This document shows, one piece after another, positions 1 through 13,080 of a stretch of 64,000 nt of DNA. The notes under the pieces were generated by a model, which was not told where the DNA came from, searched no databases, and worked only from the letters and a program-made list of their open reading frames with translations. The DNA comes from Acanthosepion lycidas (lineage: Eukaryota; Mollusca; Cephalopoda; Sepiida; Sepiidae): the NCBI GenBank assembly GCA_963932145.1, contig OZ010571.1, forward strand, positions 118,442,621 through 118,506,620, given 5' to 3'. The number at the start of each line of letters is the position of its first letter. Position 1 is the first letter of the stretch. Both the position numbers and the translations under genes were made by a program.

Positions 1-1751
<1,751 letters not shown>

Positions 1752-1832
<81 letters not shown>

Positions 1833-1850
1833 GAGAGAGACAAAGAGAGA
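1752..1850. repeat. (TA)n with a GA-rich edge
   Basis: A nearly perfect TA array with one CA step, followed by an imperfect GAGA stretch. Confidence 0.97.
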
Positions 1851-1958
1851 CTGATGTGATATTACTGTACAATAATGTTTTATTATTAAAATACTTACTG
1901 CATATATTTATGGTACGAGATATAAAAACAGTACCTTTCTTCATCATATTGTATTTGC

Positions 1959-1960
<2 letters not shown>

Positions 1961-2011
<51 letters not shown>

Positions 2012-2265
2012 GCTGGACACTAGCATTCGAGGATACCCGTTTACGAAGAGGCATGCTTAATCCTTATTGAAGGCGCTAGCTCAGGCTCATTTCTCTATAC
2101 CCAATTTCACTCACAAGGCTTGGGTCCAACCGTGGTATGTTTTTCAGGCATTTTCCTGGCCGATAACATCGGAAAGTCACCTGACAAAACAACCTTGGTG
2201 AGATTCGATGCGGGTTCTCATGGACAGGAAGCGAAATTTCGAACCACTGGGCTATGCAACAATAC
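1961..2265 (-). mobile_element. tRNA-derived SINE with (ATT)n tail
   Basis: Read on the minus strand, a ~250-bp unit begins near 2265 and ends in a perfect (ATT)n tail at 2010-1961, the usual SINE order of tRNA-like head, body and simple-repeat tail. A perfect match to the Pol III box A consensus (TAGCCCAGTGG) lies at 2254-2244. A box B-like CATCGAATC lies at 2210-2202, one mismatch from consensus, 33 nt downstream. The body (around 2170-2070) contains a GAGTGAAATTGGGT segment resembling the conserved domain of Deu/Meta-type SINEs, which I could not align. Family assignment is open; cephalopod tRNA SINEs of the OK/OR type are known. Confidence 0.75.
2202..2254 (-). promoter_or_regulatory. Pol III internal promoter (box A and box B) of the SINE
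   Basis: Box A at 2254-2244 fits TRGYNNARNGG exactly. Box B at 2210-2202 fits GWTCRANNC except at its first base. The 33-nt gap is normal for a tRNA-type promoter. Whether it is transcribed is unknown. Confidence 0.65.
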
Positions 2266-2543
2266 GCGTTCGTATCCCTACATACGTACATACATACAGA
2301 CAGACATACATCATACATAAGTATTTCTGCACAAATCCGTTCATCACTTAAATATAAAATTTAAAGGAAATATATTGAGAGAGAATTATAGGTAAACGTT
2401 GTTTTCTTTAATGGATATGATTGTTTGTATAAAATCATCCCTGCTTTAAAAATACATAAATCATTGTATACCTGTTTATAGAGCATTCAAGGTTTAAATA
2501 GGCTATATGAAATATATATATTTATGCACAGACACACAGGTAC

Positions 2544-2644
<101 letters not shown>

Positions 2645-2803
2645 TAAGTTCAGAACGAACAGAGTACATTTCCAACGTTCGTACCAATTAATTTAAAAGT
2701 ATAAAGTAAACCAATATTATTCAGTTTAAGATATTACACATGAGAAAATCGCTACACAATTGCAGCCGTATTTCGGTGTCTATTAATGCATATACTCAGT
2801 TGC

Positions 2804-2906
2804 TTGTAAATTACTGGCGAGTGAGCATTTTATTTAGATTTGAAAGAAAAATAGAATATTTTGCTTTTAAATCTAAATAAATATTTTACCAACCAGTAAT
2901 TTACAA
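2804..2906. repeat. Foldback (MITE-like) element
   Basis: An inverted repeat with perfect 14-bp outer arms (TTGTAAATTACTGG at 2804-2817 and its complement at 2893-2906) and perfect 10-bp inner arms (2832-2841 with 2868-2877). The whole 103 bp could fold into one long interrupted hairpin. No transposase, and no other copy in the window. The superfamily is unknown because no target duplication is evident. Confidence 0.7.
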
Positions 2907-2979
2907 TCGCCTGATGAGACGCTAAACTTGTGTAATGATTTTGACACGTTTTCGATGTAATCGCCCAATACATACACAC

Positions 2980-3275
2980 ATATATATATATATATAATTA
3001 TTTATTCGAAAAATTATGGCATAAATGAGTTATAAAATCCCTACAAAAATTGCCATTTTGTTTCAACACTTCTGGTATCTTCTTAAGTGATCATGTTGAA
3101 TGTAGAATAAAGGGTTTTAAAAGATTCAAATCAATGAAAGACCCCTTGCTAAGTGAAAGGACCTAGAATGACCAATCAAATTACAAGTATACGAGAATTA
3201 AAAACAACGTGACAACAAACTAATATTATAATAATTATTTAATGCATTATTGTTGGGGTTAGACTAAAATTGAGT
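2980..3275 (-). mobile_element. Hammerhead-bearing repeat, copy C
   Basis: A minus-strand copy of a dispersed repeat seen again at 5245-5870 (plus), 8277-8720 (minus) and 55983-56215 (minus). It shares with copy A the segments around 3275-3190, the ribozyme region and the terminal GAATAAATAATT, which abuts a short (AT)n at 2996-2980. No open frame spans it, so it is non-autonomous. It could be a retrozyme or a Penelope-terminal derivative. The hammerhead-like fold favours one of these, but the family is not named. Confidence 0.75.
3037..3091 (-). ncRNA. Type I hammerhead ribozyme-like RNA, copy C
   Basis: On the minus strand: stem I 5' strand ATCAC (3091-3087), core TTAAGAA (3086-3080), stem II of about 5 bp including G.U pairs, GAAA (3064-3061), a 6-bp stem III, then U16.1 and A17, then stem I 3' strand GGGAT (3041-3037), which has one mismatch. 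Core positions 3 and 8 are U and A. G5 is also changed to A, so this copy is probably inactive. Confidence 0.65.
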
Positions 3276-3301
3276 TAATGTGTGTGCACATATGTTTGTA
3301 T

Positions 3302-3400
3302 ATACATTATTTACATTATTCGGACTATTGTCATCATCTTTGTCGCCATATTTATTACAATGTTTCGGCCGTTGTACGCTTCGGCCTTCTTCAGTTGTTT
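3302..3400 (-). mobile_element. Penelope-like element terminal fragment with hammerhead-like core
   Basis: The minus strand reads CTGAAGA (3396-3390 region) then a 5-bp GGCCG/CGGCC stem, then GAAA (3366-3363) and a ~55-bp tail also found at 4462-4530, 12630-12715, 13010-13060 and 16740-16795. Elsewhere in the window the same terminal block lies downstream of GIY-YIG remnants, so it is the end of a Penelope-like element. Confidence 0.7.
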
Positions 3401-3720
3401 GAAATCATTAAAAAAAACAAAAAAAACAGGTGTATATTCTAAAACATTTCTGTTTTCTCTGATACTGTTCAGATCATAAACATAGCAATACTTTTTTTAG
3501 TGTCCTTGACAAAACAATATTCTTGTAATTCTAGTCTAATTCTTATTCGTGTTCTGTAAATCCACATTCAGACGATTTGTTTCTCAATTATATTTGTTTT
3601 CTATTTTTGGCAGTAACACGAAGATAGATGCATTAATGTCAGCAGTGCTTAATTGACTGCTTTGCTGATCTTGGAGTTGCCGATATTTTCTAAGATTGAT
3701 AGCATTTTTCTAGCTGAGCA

Positions 3721-4100
3721 GATATCTCTTCCGAGTAACCCGCCACCTCACAGAGAACATGACTAAAGACTGCGTGTACGCTATTCCATGCAGCTGCGGA
3801 AAGAAATATAACAGGGTGACAGGCCGCCCCCTTAATGTATGACTTCATGAACACCAGAAAGCTGAAACACGAAGGGAAGTGAAAAAATCAGACATGGCTG
3901 ACCACATATGGAAAGAGAAGTGAGATCACTGCACTCTGTGGGATCAAATTGACATCATAAACAAAGAATATCATTTGAAAATTCGTAAACTTAAGGAATC
4001 AGCAAATTTGCAAGGCCACAAAAATCTCCTGAGCGGACCAAGCATAGAAATGAATACAATATGGGAACCAGGAATAAAGTGTGCCAGAGAAAAGCGATAA
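3721..4100 (+). pseudogene. Penelope-like GIY-YIG endonuclease remnant, copy 1
   Basis: One reading frame gives VYAIPCSCGKKYN, then TGRPLNV, LHEHQKAE, SDMADHIWKEK and IEMNTIWEP before a terminal TAA. This is the order of the GIY-YIG nuclease module that ends Penelope-like polyproteins. The frame is open for about 120 codons except for two TGA codons, one after PLNV and one after WKEK, where the family expects Arg and Gly. The YIG motif is replaced by Y-N-R, so the nuclease would be inactive even with readthrough. The upstream reverse transcriptase is absent. Downstream lie the tRNA-like boxes and the terminal repeat of the same element. Confidence 0.85.
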
Positions 4101-4550
4101 TAAAAAAAATGCTATACGAGCTCTGGTAAAACATGCAATGATAACAGCAAAAATTGCGATATGAGCGCTGGTAAAAACTGTGCTGAGAACATTAGATTTA
4201 TAATATCCAAAAATTCATACACAGATGTCCTTAAAGACACATGGCACAGTGGATAAAGTCCTTAGTTAGATCCAGTGACATGACTCAAAGTGTGTGAGTT
4301 CAATACATAGTTAAGGCGGTGGAGAACTCGGAGAGGGGAATTAACAGGCGATAACTGGTAACTAACTTGGAACTAGAACAGTCTATCCCAATGGACGAAA
4401 TAAAGGGTTCAGTGCGGCATTCCAACCACCTGAAGAAGACCGGGGCTTACAACGGCCGAAATGTTGTAATAAATATGGCGACAAAGATGAAGACAATAGT
4501 CCAAATAATGTACATAATAACTCATCTCAGAAATACAGATATGTCTCTAT
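4101..4550 (+). mobile_element. Penelope-like element 3' region
   Basis: Directly follows the GIY-YIG remnant. It carries a tRNA-like block (4242-4306), a stretch shared with 16905-17050 and 17528-17690, then a terminal block with CTGAAGA at 4430-4436, a CCG/CGG stem and GAAA at 4458-4461. The last 90 bases recur at several sites in the window. The tail ends at a shared CTCAGAAATA motif near 4540. Confidence 0.75.
4242..4306 (+). promoter_or_regulatory. tRNA-like Pol III boxes inside the Penelope 3' region
   Basis: TGGCACAGTGG at 4242-4252 matches the box A consensus exactly and GTTCAATAC at 4298-4306 matches box B exactly. They are 45 nt apart, within the range of long-variable-arm tRNAs. 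Box A recurs intact at 17034-17024 (minus) and box B at 17571-17579 (plus) in two other copies, so the arrangement belongs to the element. Confidence 0.6.
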
Positions 4551-4559
4551 GTAGCTTTT

Positions 4560-5240
4560 ATTTTCTTTCACCTACTGTTATATTTTTTTGTCGTGTATGG
4601 GAACTAGGGTTTATATAGGTATATATGAATTATATTAATATATATATATATTTGTTTGTTTAGAGTTTTCCTTTTTATATATTAGATGGTGTTATTTTTA
4701 TGCGCATATATCTATATTTCTGTCCATGTCTATCTTCTTTAATGTCCTTTCTTTCTCTAATGTTTGTTTTTCTGTTCTGCCCAAGTTGAATTTTATCCAT
4801 TCTACCATTTTATCTATGTATATCTATGTATATTTGCCCGCATAATTTATATTTTAATAAGTGGTTAGAATTCGTTTAATACCGCTTTCAAACTTGAATA
4901 TTTCTTAGTAGGTGTATCGGCATGTATTTGTCAATGTATGTGTGTGTATATACATGTGTGTATGTACGTGCCTTTATCGGTGTTTTTGTGTACGGTGATT
5001 GTGTGTACATTTAATTTTGTATGTATGTTGTGTGTGTGTGTGTGTTTTTTTTCAATAGTCGTGGAGATATTTCCTGACTCGTCGCTTTTTTGTGTGTGTA
5101 TATTACCTAAATACGTCAGCATGTTTATGTATTATAATCTGATTGTGTGTGTATTGTTGTTTGCAAGATATCATCATCCCCTGCCTCCGTTTATGCTTCA
5201 AATGTATCTATGTTGTCATGACGTTCAGAGCATCATTAGA
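4560..5240. other. No gene recognised; GT-biased tracts
   Basis: Short TGTG-rich stretches around 4930-5160 give open frames on both strands, but the composition is low complexity and I see no domain. Confidence 0.5.
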
Positions 5241-5518
5241 TCTTAACGTTTATTCCAAATTAATTTCAATTAAAAGAAAAGAAATAGAATAACATATAAC
5301 ATTTTTTTTCTTTTTTCCTTAGTAATTTTACAATTTTCAACTTAATATAAATTAAATTTAAATTTTAAAATGGGTAATTTTTAATTTTTTAATTTCAAAT
5401 TTTATCGTATAATTAAATTTCTTTTAGTTAGAATTCTATTTTAGGTTAACATTAAAGCATTAAATAATTATTATAATCTTAGCTTGTTGTCAAGATTTTT
5501 ATTTCTCGAATACTTGTA

Positions 5519-5598
5519 TTAGGTTGTTGCAAAAATAATGTCGTTTTATCACATATTTTACTATGTGAGAAAACGACATTATTTTTGCACGAACCTAA
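5519..5598. mobile_element. Mariner-type MITE, 80 bp
   Basis: Begins TTAGGTTG and ends with the near-complement, with the two halves complementary over about 36 bp. It is flanked by TA on both sides (5517-5518 and 5599-5600), the Tc1/mariner target duplication. The terminus matches that of the mariner-derived MADE1 family. The same repeat without the insertion is seen at 3.2 and 8.45 kb, confirming the boundaries. Confidence 0.9.
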
Positions 5599-5694
5599 TA
5601 TTTTGATTCGGTATTCCAGCAACTGCGTTTTCCGTAGCGAAGGGTGTTTGATTCATTTGAACCTTTTAAAACCCTTTATTATACATTCAACATG

Positions 5695-5750
5695 ATCACT
5701 TGATAAGACACCAGAAGTGTTGAAATAAAAATGGATATTTTTGTAGTGAT
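5695..5750 (+). ncRNA. Type I hammerhead ribozyme-like RNA, copy A
   Basis: Best-preserved copy. Stem I: ATCAC 5695-5699 pairs perfectly with GTGAT 5746-5750. Core TTGATAA is at 5700-5706. Stem II: 5707-5711 pairs with 5717-5721 (5 bp, one G.U). GAAA is at 5722-5725. Stem III: 5725-5731 pairs with 5738-5744 (7 bp, one U.G). The predicted cleavage site follows A5745 (U16.1-A17). All invariant core bases are present except that C3 is U and G8 is A, a paired exchange that could preserve the known C3-G8 base pair. Activity is inference. Confidence 0.75.
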
Positions 5751-5866
5751 TTTATAACATATTTATGTTATAATTTTCGAATAAATAATTATATTTGCTT
5801 TACTCTGTATTGAGATTAGTATTTGTTTGTTATTGGAATTTATTCAGTATACACCAATCCTATACC

Positions 5867-5872
<6 letters not shown>

Positions 5873-5934
<62 letters not shown>
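5873..5934. repeat. (TA)n at the 3' end of hammerhead repeat copy A
   Basis: Perfect TA array, followed by ACATACATACA. Confidence 0.97.
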
Positions 5935-5938
<4 letters not shown>

Positions 5939-6318
5939 CATACAAACACATATACGTCTTTTTATATTGTGTCCATATAATGTCTGCCGTGGGTTATAAA
6001 AAGAAATATCCCCAAAAGTCATTGTTTTACTGGTAAGGGAATTTCATCAATTTCGAAGAAGAAATTGAGCAATGATGAATGAACCATCGCAATAGACAGT
6101 GAAAACTTCGGCAGGGTAAGAGCAAGAAAAAAGCAAGTGTCCGAAGAAAATCATGAAATTACATTTGCGAATAAACCAAGCAAAATGCATGTCCAACATT
6201 TGATGAAGTTGTTCTTGCGGTCAAAGTCTCAAAAAATATTGATGAATGTTAACAACTGAACTTTATCATAAAGTAGCAAATGTGCAGTTCAATTAATGAA
6301 ATACATGAAATCTTGGGA

Positions 6319-6572
6319 AGATATCTCTTCCGAGTAACCCGCCACCTCACAGAGGAGAACATGACTAAAGACTGCGTGTACGCCATTCCATACAGCTGCG
6401 GAAAGAAATATAACAGGGAGACAGGCCGCCTCCTTAATGTATGACTTCATGAAGACCAGAAAGCTGATACACGAAGGGAAGTGGAAAAATCAGACATGGC
6501 TGACCACATATGGAAAGAGAAGTGAGATCACTGCACTCTGTGGGATCAGGTTGACATCATAGACAAAGAATG
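6319..6572 (+). pseudogene. Penelope-like GIY-YIG remnant, copy 2
   Basis: Differs from copy 1 (3721 onward) at only about ten positions over ~245 bp. It has the same two in-frame TGA codons and the same Y-N-R replacement of YIG. It starts at the same GATATCTCTTCC segment and stops abruptly after the ATAGACAAAGAAT segment, so it is truncated at the 3' side. The shared lesions mean that both copies descend from an already broken source. Confidence 0.85.
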
Positions 6573-8720
<2,148 letters not shown>

Positions 8721-8754
8721 ATATTTAATATCCGGTCTAGTCATGTTATAATAT

Positions 8755-8755
<1 letters not shown>

Positions 8756-8824
<69 letters not shown>
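8756..8824. repeat. (AT)n then (GT)n
   Basis: Perfect AT for about 47 bp, then GT for about 22 bp. Confidence 0.97.
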
Positions 8825-8865
8825 TATAATTAATTTTCTGAATTTCTGGTTTTAAGTGTTATCTT

Positions 8866-8975
8866 AATTTACATTACTTACATTTGGACTAATATCTGCA
8901 TCATTATTATTATTCTCACAATATTTTGACCACTGTGATCCCCTCCTACCTTCACTTGTTGTCTAGGTAATCTTC
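8866..8975 (-). mobile_element. Degenerate Penelope terminal fragment
   Basis: Plus-strand TTTACATTACTTACATTTGG followed by a decayed TTTTGACCACTGTGAT matches, in order, the terminal block at 3302-3400, but the hammerhead-like core is not preserved. Confidence 0.4.
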
Positions 8976-9059
8976 GTGGATTTTCGAAATTTAAGAAATA
9001 TCTGTTGAAATAGACAAAGGAACTTTAATAGTCTACCCCTTTATTCTTATACAGGGCTT

Positions 9060-9600
9060 TGGAATTATATGCAAATTTCATAAACAAATCTAATGCAATA
9101 GAAATGTTGAGACTGAAATCCGAAGGCGCATTGTGATCACGCTATCTTCAAAAAGCTAAGTAAAGTATAAAGAAAGATCAAAATTTCGTTAGAAACAAAG
9201 AGAGGATGATGAGTAAAATCCGTCTTCCTGTATGGGAAAGAATATTGGACAATTTCATTACAGATTAAAAAGAGACTTGAAACAACAGAAATTTAGCTCT
9301 ATAAGGCGATGCTGAGAATAGCATGAACCAAACAACGATGTTTTAGAGAAACAAAACAAACAGTTATACTTCGAATCAGAAAGAGATAGTTGACACTTTT
9401 AGGTTACATAATAAAGAATAAGGTTTTTTAAAATGTGATACCCGCGGGACAGATTTCAGGCAAGAAGGACAGTGAAAAACACCGCATTTCCTACAGAGGG
9501 TAGTTGAGTAAATGGGTAGAAAAACAGGGATCAGGCGATATAAAAAATACATTTATTATGAGTTACAAAGCACACGAAATTATGGAGATTTGTGTTTGCT
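9060..9600 (+). pseudogene. RTE-like LINE reverse transcriptase C-terminus, decayed
   Basis: Across frameshifts and stops the frames give EIRRRIVIT, LYGKEYWTIS, KKRLETTEI, KAMLRIA, LLGYIIKNK, GQISGKKDSEKHRISY and LSKWVEKQGSG. This is the order of the conserved tail after the catalytic RT domain in RTE/CR1-like LINE proteins. The RT palm and endonuclease are absent, so it is a 5'-truncated insertion. Clade assignment is tentative. Confidence 0.75.
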
Positions 9601-9967
9601 AACACCCAGAAATGTCGTTCTGACGCGACACAGAGAAAATAAGGAATGCTTGCTGAAAAGTAAGAATTGTAGGTAGTAACAAACTTATTATTCTAGTGTT
9701 CATTTGAGAGTTAAGCGAAAACAAAGCACTGAATCCTCCTTCTTGACACTTAATTATTGACCAGATTTTGTTACTGGTTATTAGCAAAGCGCAGTCACTA
9801 ATTACATGTAAATATCCTATGTGAATTTCCACTTACTTTTTTCGACTCTTCTGCAATTCGCCATAGGTAAAGAATTGCTTGTGATATCGACGCCATCTTC
9901 TTCAATCTGCCTTGACCTTTCAGGTGTTTGAACATCATGTCTTTCAACAATTTCATGTCCTTTGTAG

Positions 9968-9968
<1 letters not shown>

Positions 9969-10036
<68 letters not shown>

Positions 10037-10057
10037 CATTCATTTATATATATGCAC

Positions 10058-10104
<47 letters not shown>
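9969..10104. repeat. Compound (AT)n, (AT)n and (GT)n array
   Basis: Two AT blocks (9969-10031 and 10065-10089) separated by ACATACATTCATTT-type DNA, ending in GTGTGCGTGTG. Confidence 0.96.
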
Positions 10105-10885
10105 CGTGTGTCTCCAAGTATTATGTATTTTGGCGGAAATCCCTCTTTCATGCAAGTTTCGTAAAAACGACTGACAAGATACAGTTGATAAGATTTTGTT
10201 ATTTAATGTGACTTATAATTATTTTCATTTCTGGACATAAATTGTACAGAGAATGTCCGAATATTCTGTATGTTAGAGCGTTTCTGTTATTCATTTAGTC
10301 ATTATCAAGGATAATTTTATTTTTAATTTTAACTGAATTTTTCTAGATATGTATCTAGCGTTTCATTTTCCAAACACGCTTAGCACACCGTGGCCGTGTT
10401 CATAATTGATGTTATTGAGTGTTGACTTTTTTAATTTCTAAATTGTTTTAAGAGTGTTATGTATCTGTTAAAGATAGTTTGCAGTTGGTATGATTTAAGA
10501 ATATGACTGTTGATGCATTTCATGGATATTTTAGCAGAACCTTTTCAGCATTGTATATTGCACGTTGCGGAGAATCAAATGAATTTTCTGTTTTTTCTTT
10601 CGTATTTTTTATTTGTTGTGAATGATAGTTTTGCCGGAAAAAGCTTATCTATAGTCAATTTCCATAAGCGATGTTTTGGTTATGTTGAGAATATTGCATT
10701 GTTACTTTTTGTATCCCAAAAGTTTTTATATGTATGCACTCTATCACCTCTTTTCAATAACTTTCCACATAAAATATCTTAAAATTTACACATAATCCTT
10801 TGTTATTCGCTATTAGCTAAAACGCTAATACTTTTGGATTAGGCCTCTTTTTGAGTTTGTGATCTTTTCTGCATCCCCTCGGATT

Positions 10886-10887
<2 letters not shown>
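10105..10887. other. No recognisable feature
   Basis: The 90-codon frame at 10510-10782 is hydrophobic but matches no family known to me and has no supporting context. Confidence 0.45.
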
Positions 10888-10957
<70 letters not shown>

Positions 10958-11076
10958 ATTTTCACATTCTCTTTCTCTTTCTCTCTCGATCTATCTACTT
11001 ACCTATCTATCTATCTATCTTGTTATCCATCCATTAATTCCTCCATCCACACACACACGCATACACACACACACAT

Positions 11077-11138
<62 letters not shown>
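10888..11138. repeat. Compound microsatellite cluster
   Basis: (AT)n at 10888-10952, pyrimidine-rich and TATC repeats at 10970-11025, (CA)n near 11048-11075 and (AT)n at 11090-11138. Confidence 0.95.
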
Positions 11139-11141
<3 letters not shown>

Positions 11142-12615
11142 CCTGTCAATATTTATAATGCAATCAAATACAGCATATAGCTTCTTTCATGTATCTTTTG
11201 ATAAAATGTACATCAAAGGATCCATTGTTGTAACGTTACTAATCATATGCGTGTATGCATTATTTGGTGTCTTCACAAGTTTTCATCTTTTGTCTTTTTT
11301 CTATTGAAAGTTCTGCTTACACTTGGGCATTCAGGCTCAAGTTTTTGAAAAAAAAAAGAAGAGGTCGCTGGAAGCATTTGGTTATATCTCATGTATATGT
11401 TTATGTGTGCCAGATAGAATTGCCAGTATGTGTACCTATCTTTGTGATTCTTGTATTTATAAAAGAAAATGTTTCCCCTCAGAACATTTTGTCGCTCTTA
11501 TTTAAACGAAATTTGAAATTCTTATTACAATAGACTGGAAATTACTCCGAGCACGAGAAGAATAAAACTAATCAATATTCGAAACATTCGCTGGACGTTA
11601 TGTAATACTTCTTGCTTGCTTTAACAAAGACAAAGCAAATTGCTGAATATTTAGTGACGAAATCGATGTCTATTTACATATGCACATTTATATTTAACCT
11701 TGTCTGCAGACAAAGACATATTTTAATACATTCTTTATTCTATTAACTAGATGTAAATTCTTCTGTGCATTTTAATCCATCTCGTGCTTGCTTGTTATCA
11801 TAAAGTGTATTCTCTAGACAGAAGCCAATTTATATAGACTGATATTGAAATAGACTGCCATTGGTGTCAATAGAAGTTTTATATATCCATTCAACTAAGA
11901 AGAATGTAGACCTTTAGAACCATCCTAAAATTCATTAACAGACATGAAGTTCACGGATCAATGAAACCTTCTCTTATACAATTATTTTTAAAATTAATGT
12001 TTGAACACTTGATCAGATTTCAATTTTTATCAAATCTATCGAAAATGTCTTAATACTGACTACTATATATCAGAAAAGAACGTAACTGGAACAAAGTTCT
12101 TTCCGAAGATATAAAATATTTGGTGTGATCGTATCCCGTCTACAACATTGTGCTTATTTTAGTATACTGTCTACCAATTACTTTCTTCTAATTCAATGTG
12201 TACTTTATATTTTAAAATTTTATTTCGTAAAATTAGAAACTTGTTCTTGGTCATCCTATTACAAATTTACGTCTATTTATGAACATATTGTCGATTAAGA
12301 AATTTAGAATAAGTAAAATCTATTTAAGATGTTATGTCTTGGAAACATTTTTACATATTGTAAAAAGGAAAAGGAACATATCGGCTTCTTTTTTCAATAA
12401 ATATAGTCATGGCGAGATTCTAGCATTTCAACCGTTAGGAATCGTTTGGTCTTTAAATATGTAAATTTTTGCATCCTTCCTAAGATTTGAGTGTGCGCAA
12501 ACGGATTTTAAATTTATGGTTTTCTGTTTCATTATATTTCTGTATACTACTTTATGTAGCTTGAATGTTTACTTTGAAGCAATGAGCCACTAGTAAAGTC
12601 ATCACATGAATGCTT
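11139..12615. other. No recognisable feature
   Basis: AT-rich sequence lacking motif-bearing frames, clear repeats or RNA genes. Confidence 0.45.
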
Positions 12616-12617
12616 AA

Positions 12618-13080
12618 GTATCTGTCTATATTTCTGAGATGAGGTATTATATACACTATTTACATTATTCAGACAATTGTCCTCATATTTGTTGACATAT
12701 TTATTACAAGGTTGTACGCTCCGGCTTTCTTCAGGTGGTTAGAATGAAAATGAACCCTTTATTTCGCTCACTGTGGTAGACTGTTCTACTTCAACGTGCC
12801 CTTTTTAATGGATGTCAGTTATCAGTTAACTTCTCTTAATTCTTCTCTGCAAGTCCTCCACTGCCTTAACTGGGAATTGCAGAGGAGAGTTAAAGGACAT
12901 CCATTAAACATGGCACGTGGGACTAGAACAGTCTACCCCAGTGAGCGAAATAAAGGGTTCAGTTAGACATTCTAACCATCGGAAGAAGGCCGTAGCTTAC
13001 AACGACCGAAACATTGTAATAAATTTGGCAACAAAAATGACGACAATAATCGAATGTTTAAGTTGACAAGAACTAAAATC
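12618..13080. mobile_element. Head-to-head foldback of two Penelope-like termini
   Basis: The left arm (about 12618-12838) is a minus-strand copy and the right arm (about 12880-13080) a plus-strand copy of the same terminal region found at 4330-4550, giving a palindrome of about 200-bp arms around a ~40-bp centre. The right arm keeps GGAAGAAGGCCG...GACCGAAA with one change in the core. The left arm has lost about 11 bp covering GAAA and half of stem II. The tRNA-like block and GIY-YIG are absent from both arms. Confidence 0.75.

Larger units (their letters stand above)
5245..5870 (+). mobile_element. Hammerhead-bearing repeat, copy A
   Basis: The most complete copy of the dispersed repeat. 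Its 5' part (5270-5510) is homologous to 8720-8500 on the minus strand, its middle (5455-5520 and 5600-5690) to 3275-3100, and its 3' part carries the ribozyme and ends, after GAATAAATAATT and about 80 further bases shared with copy D, at an (AT)n array. An 80-bp mariner MITE sits at 5519-5598. It has no coding capacity. Confidence 0.75.
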
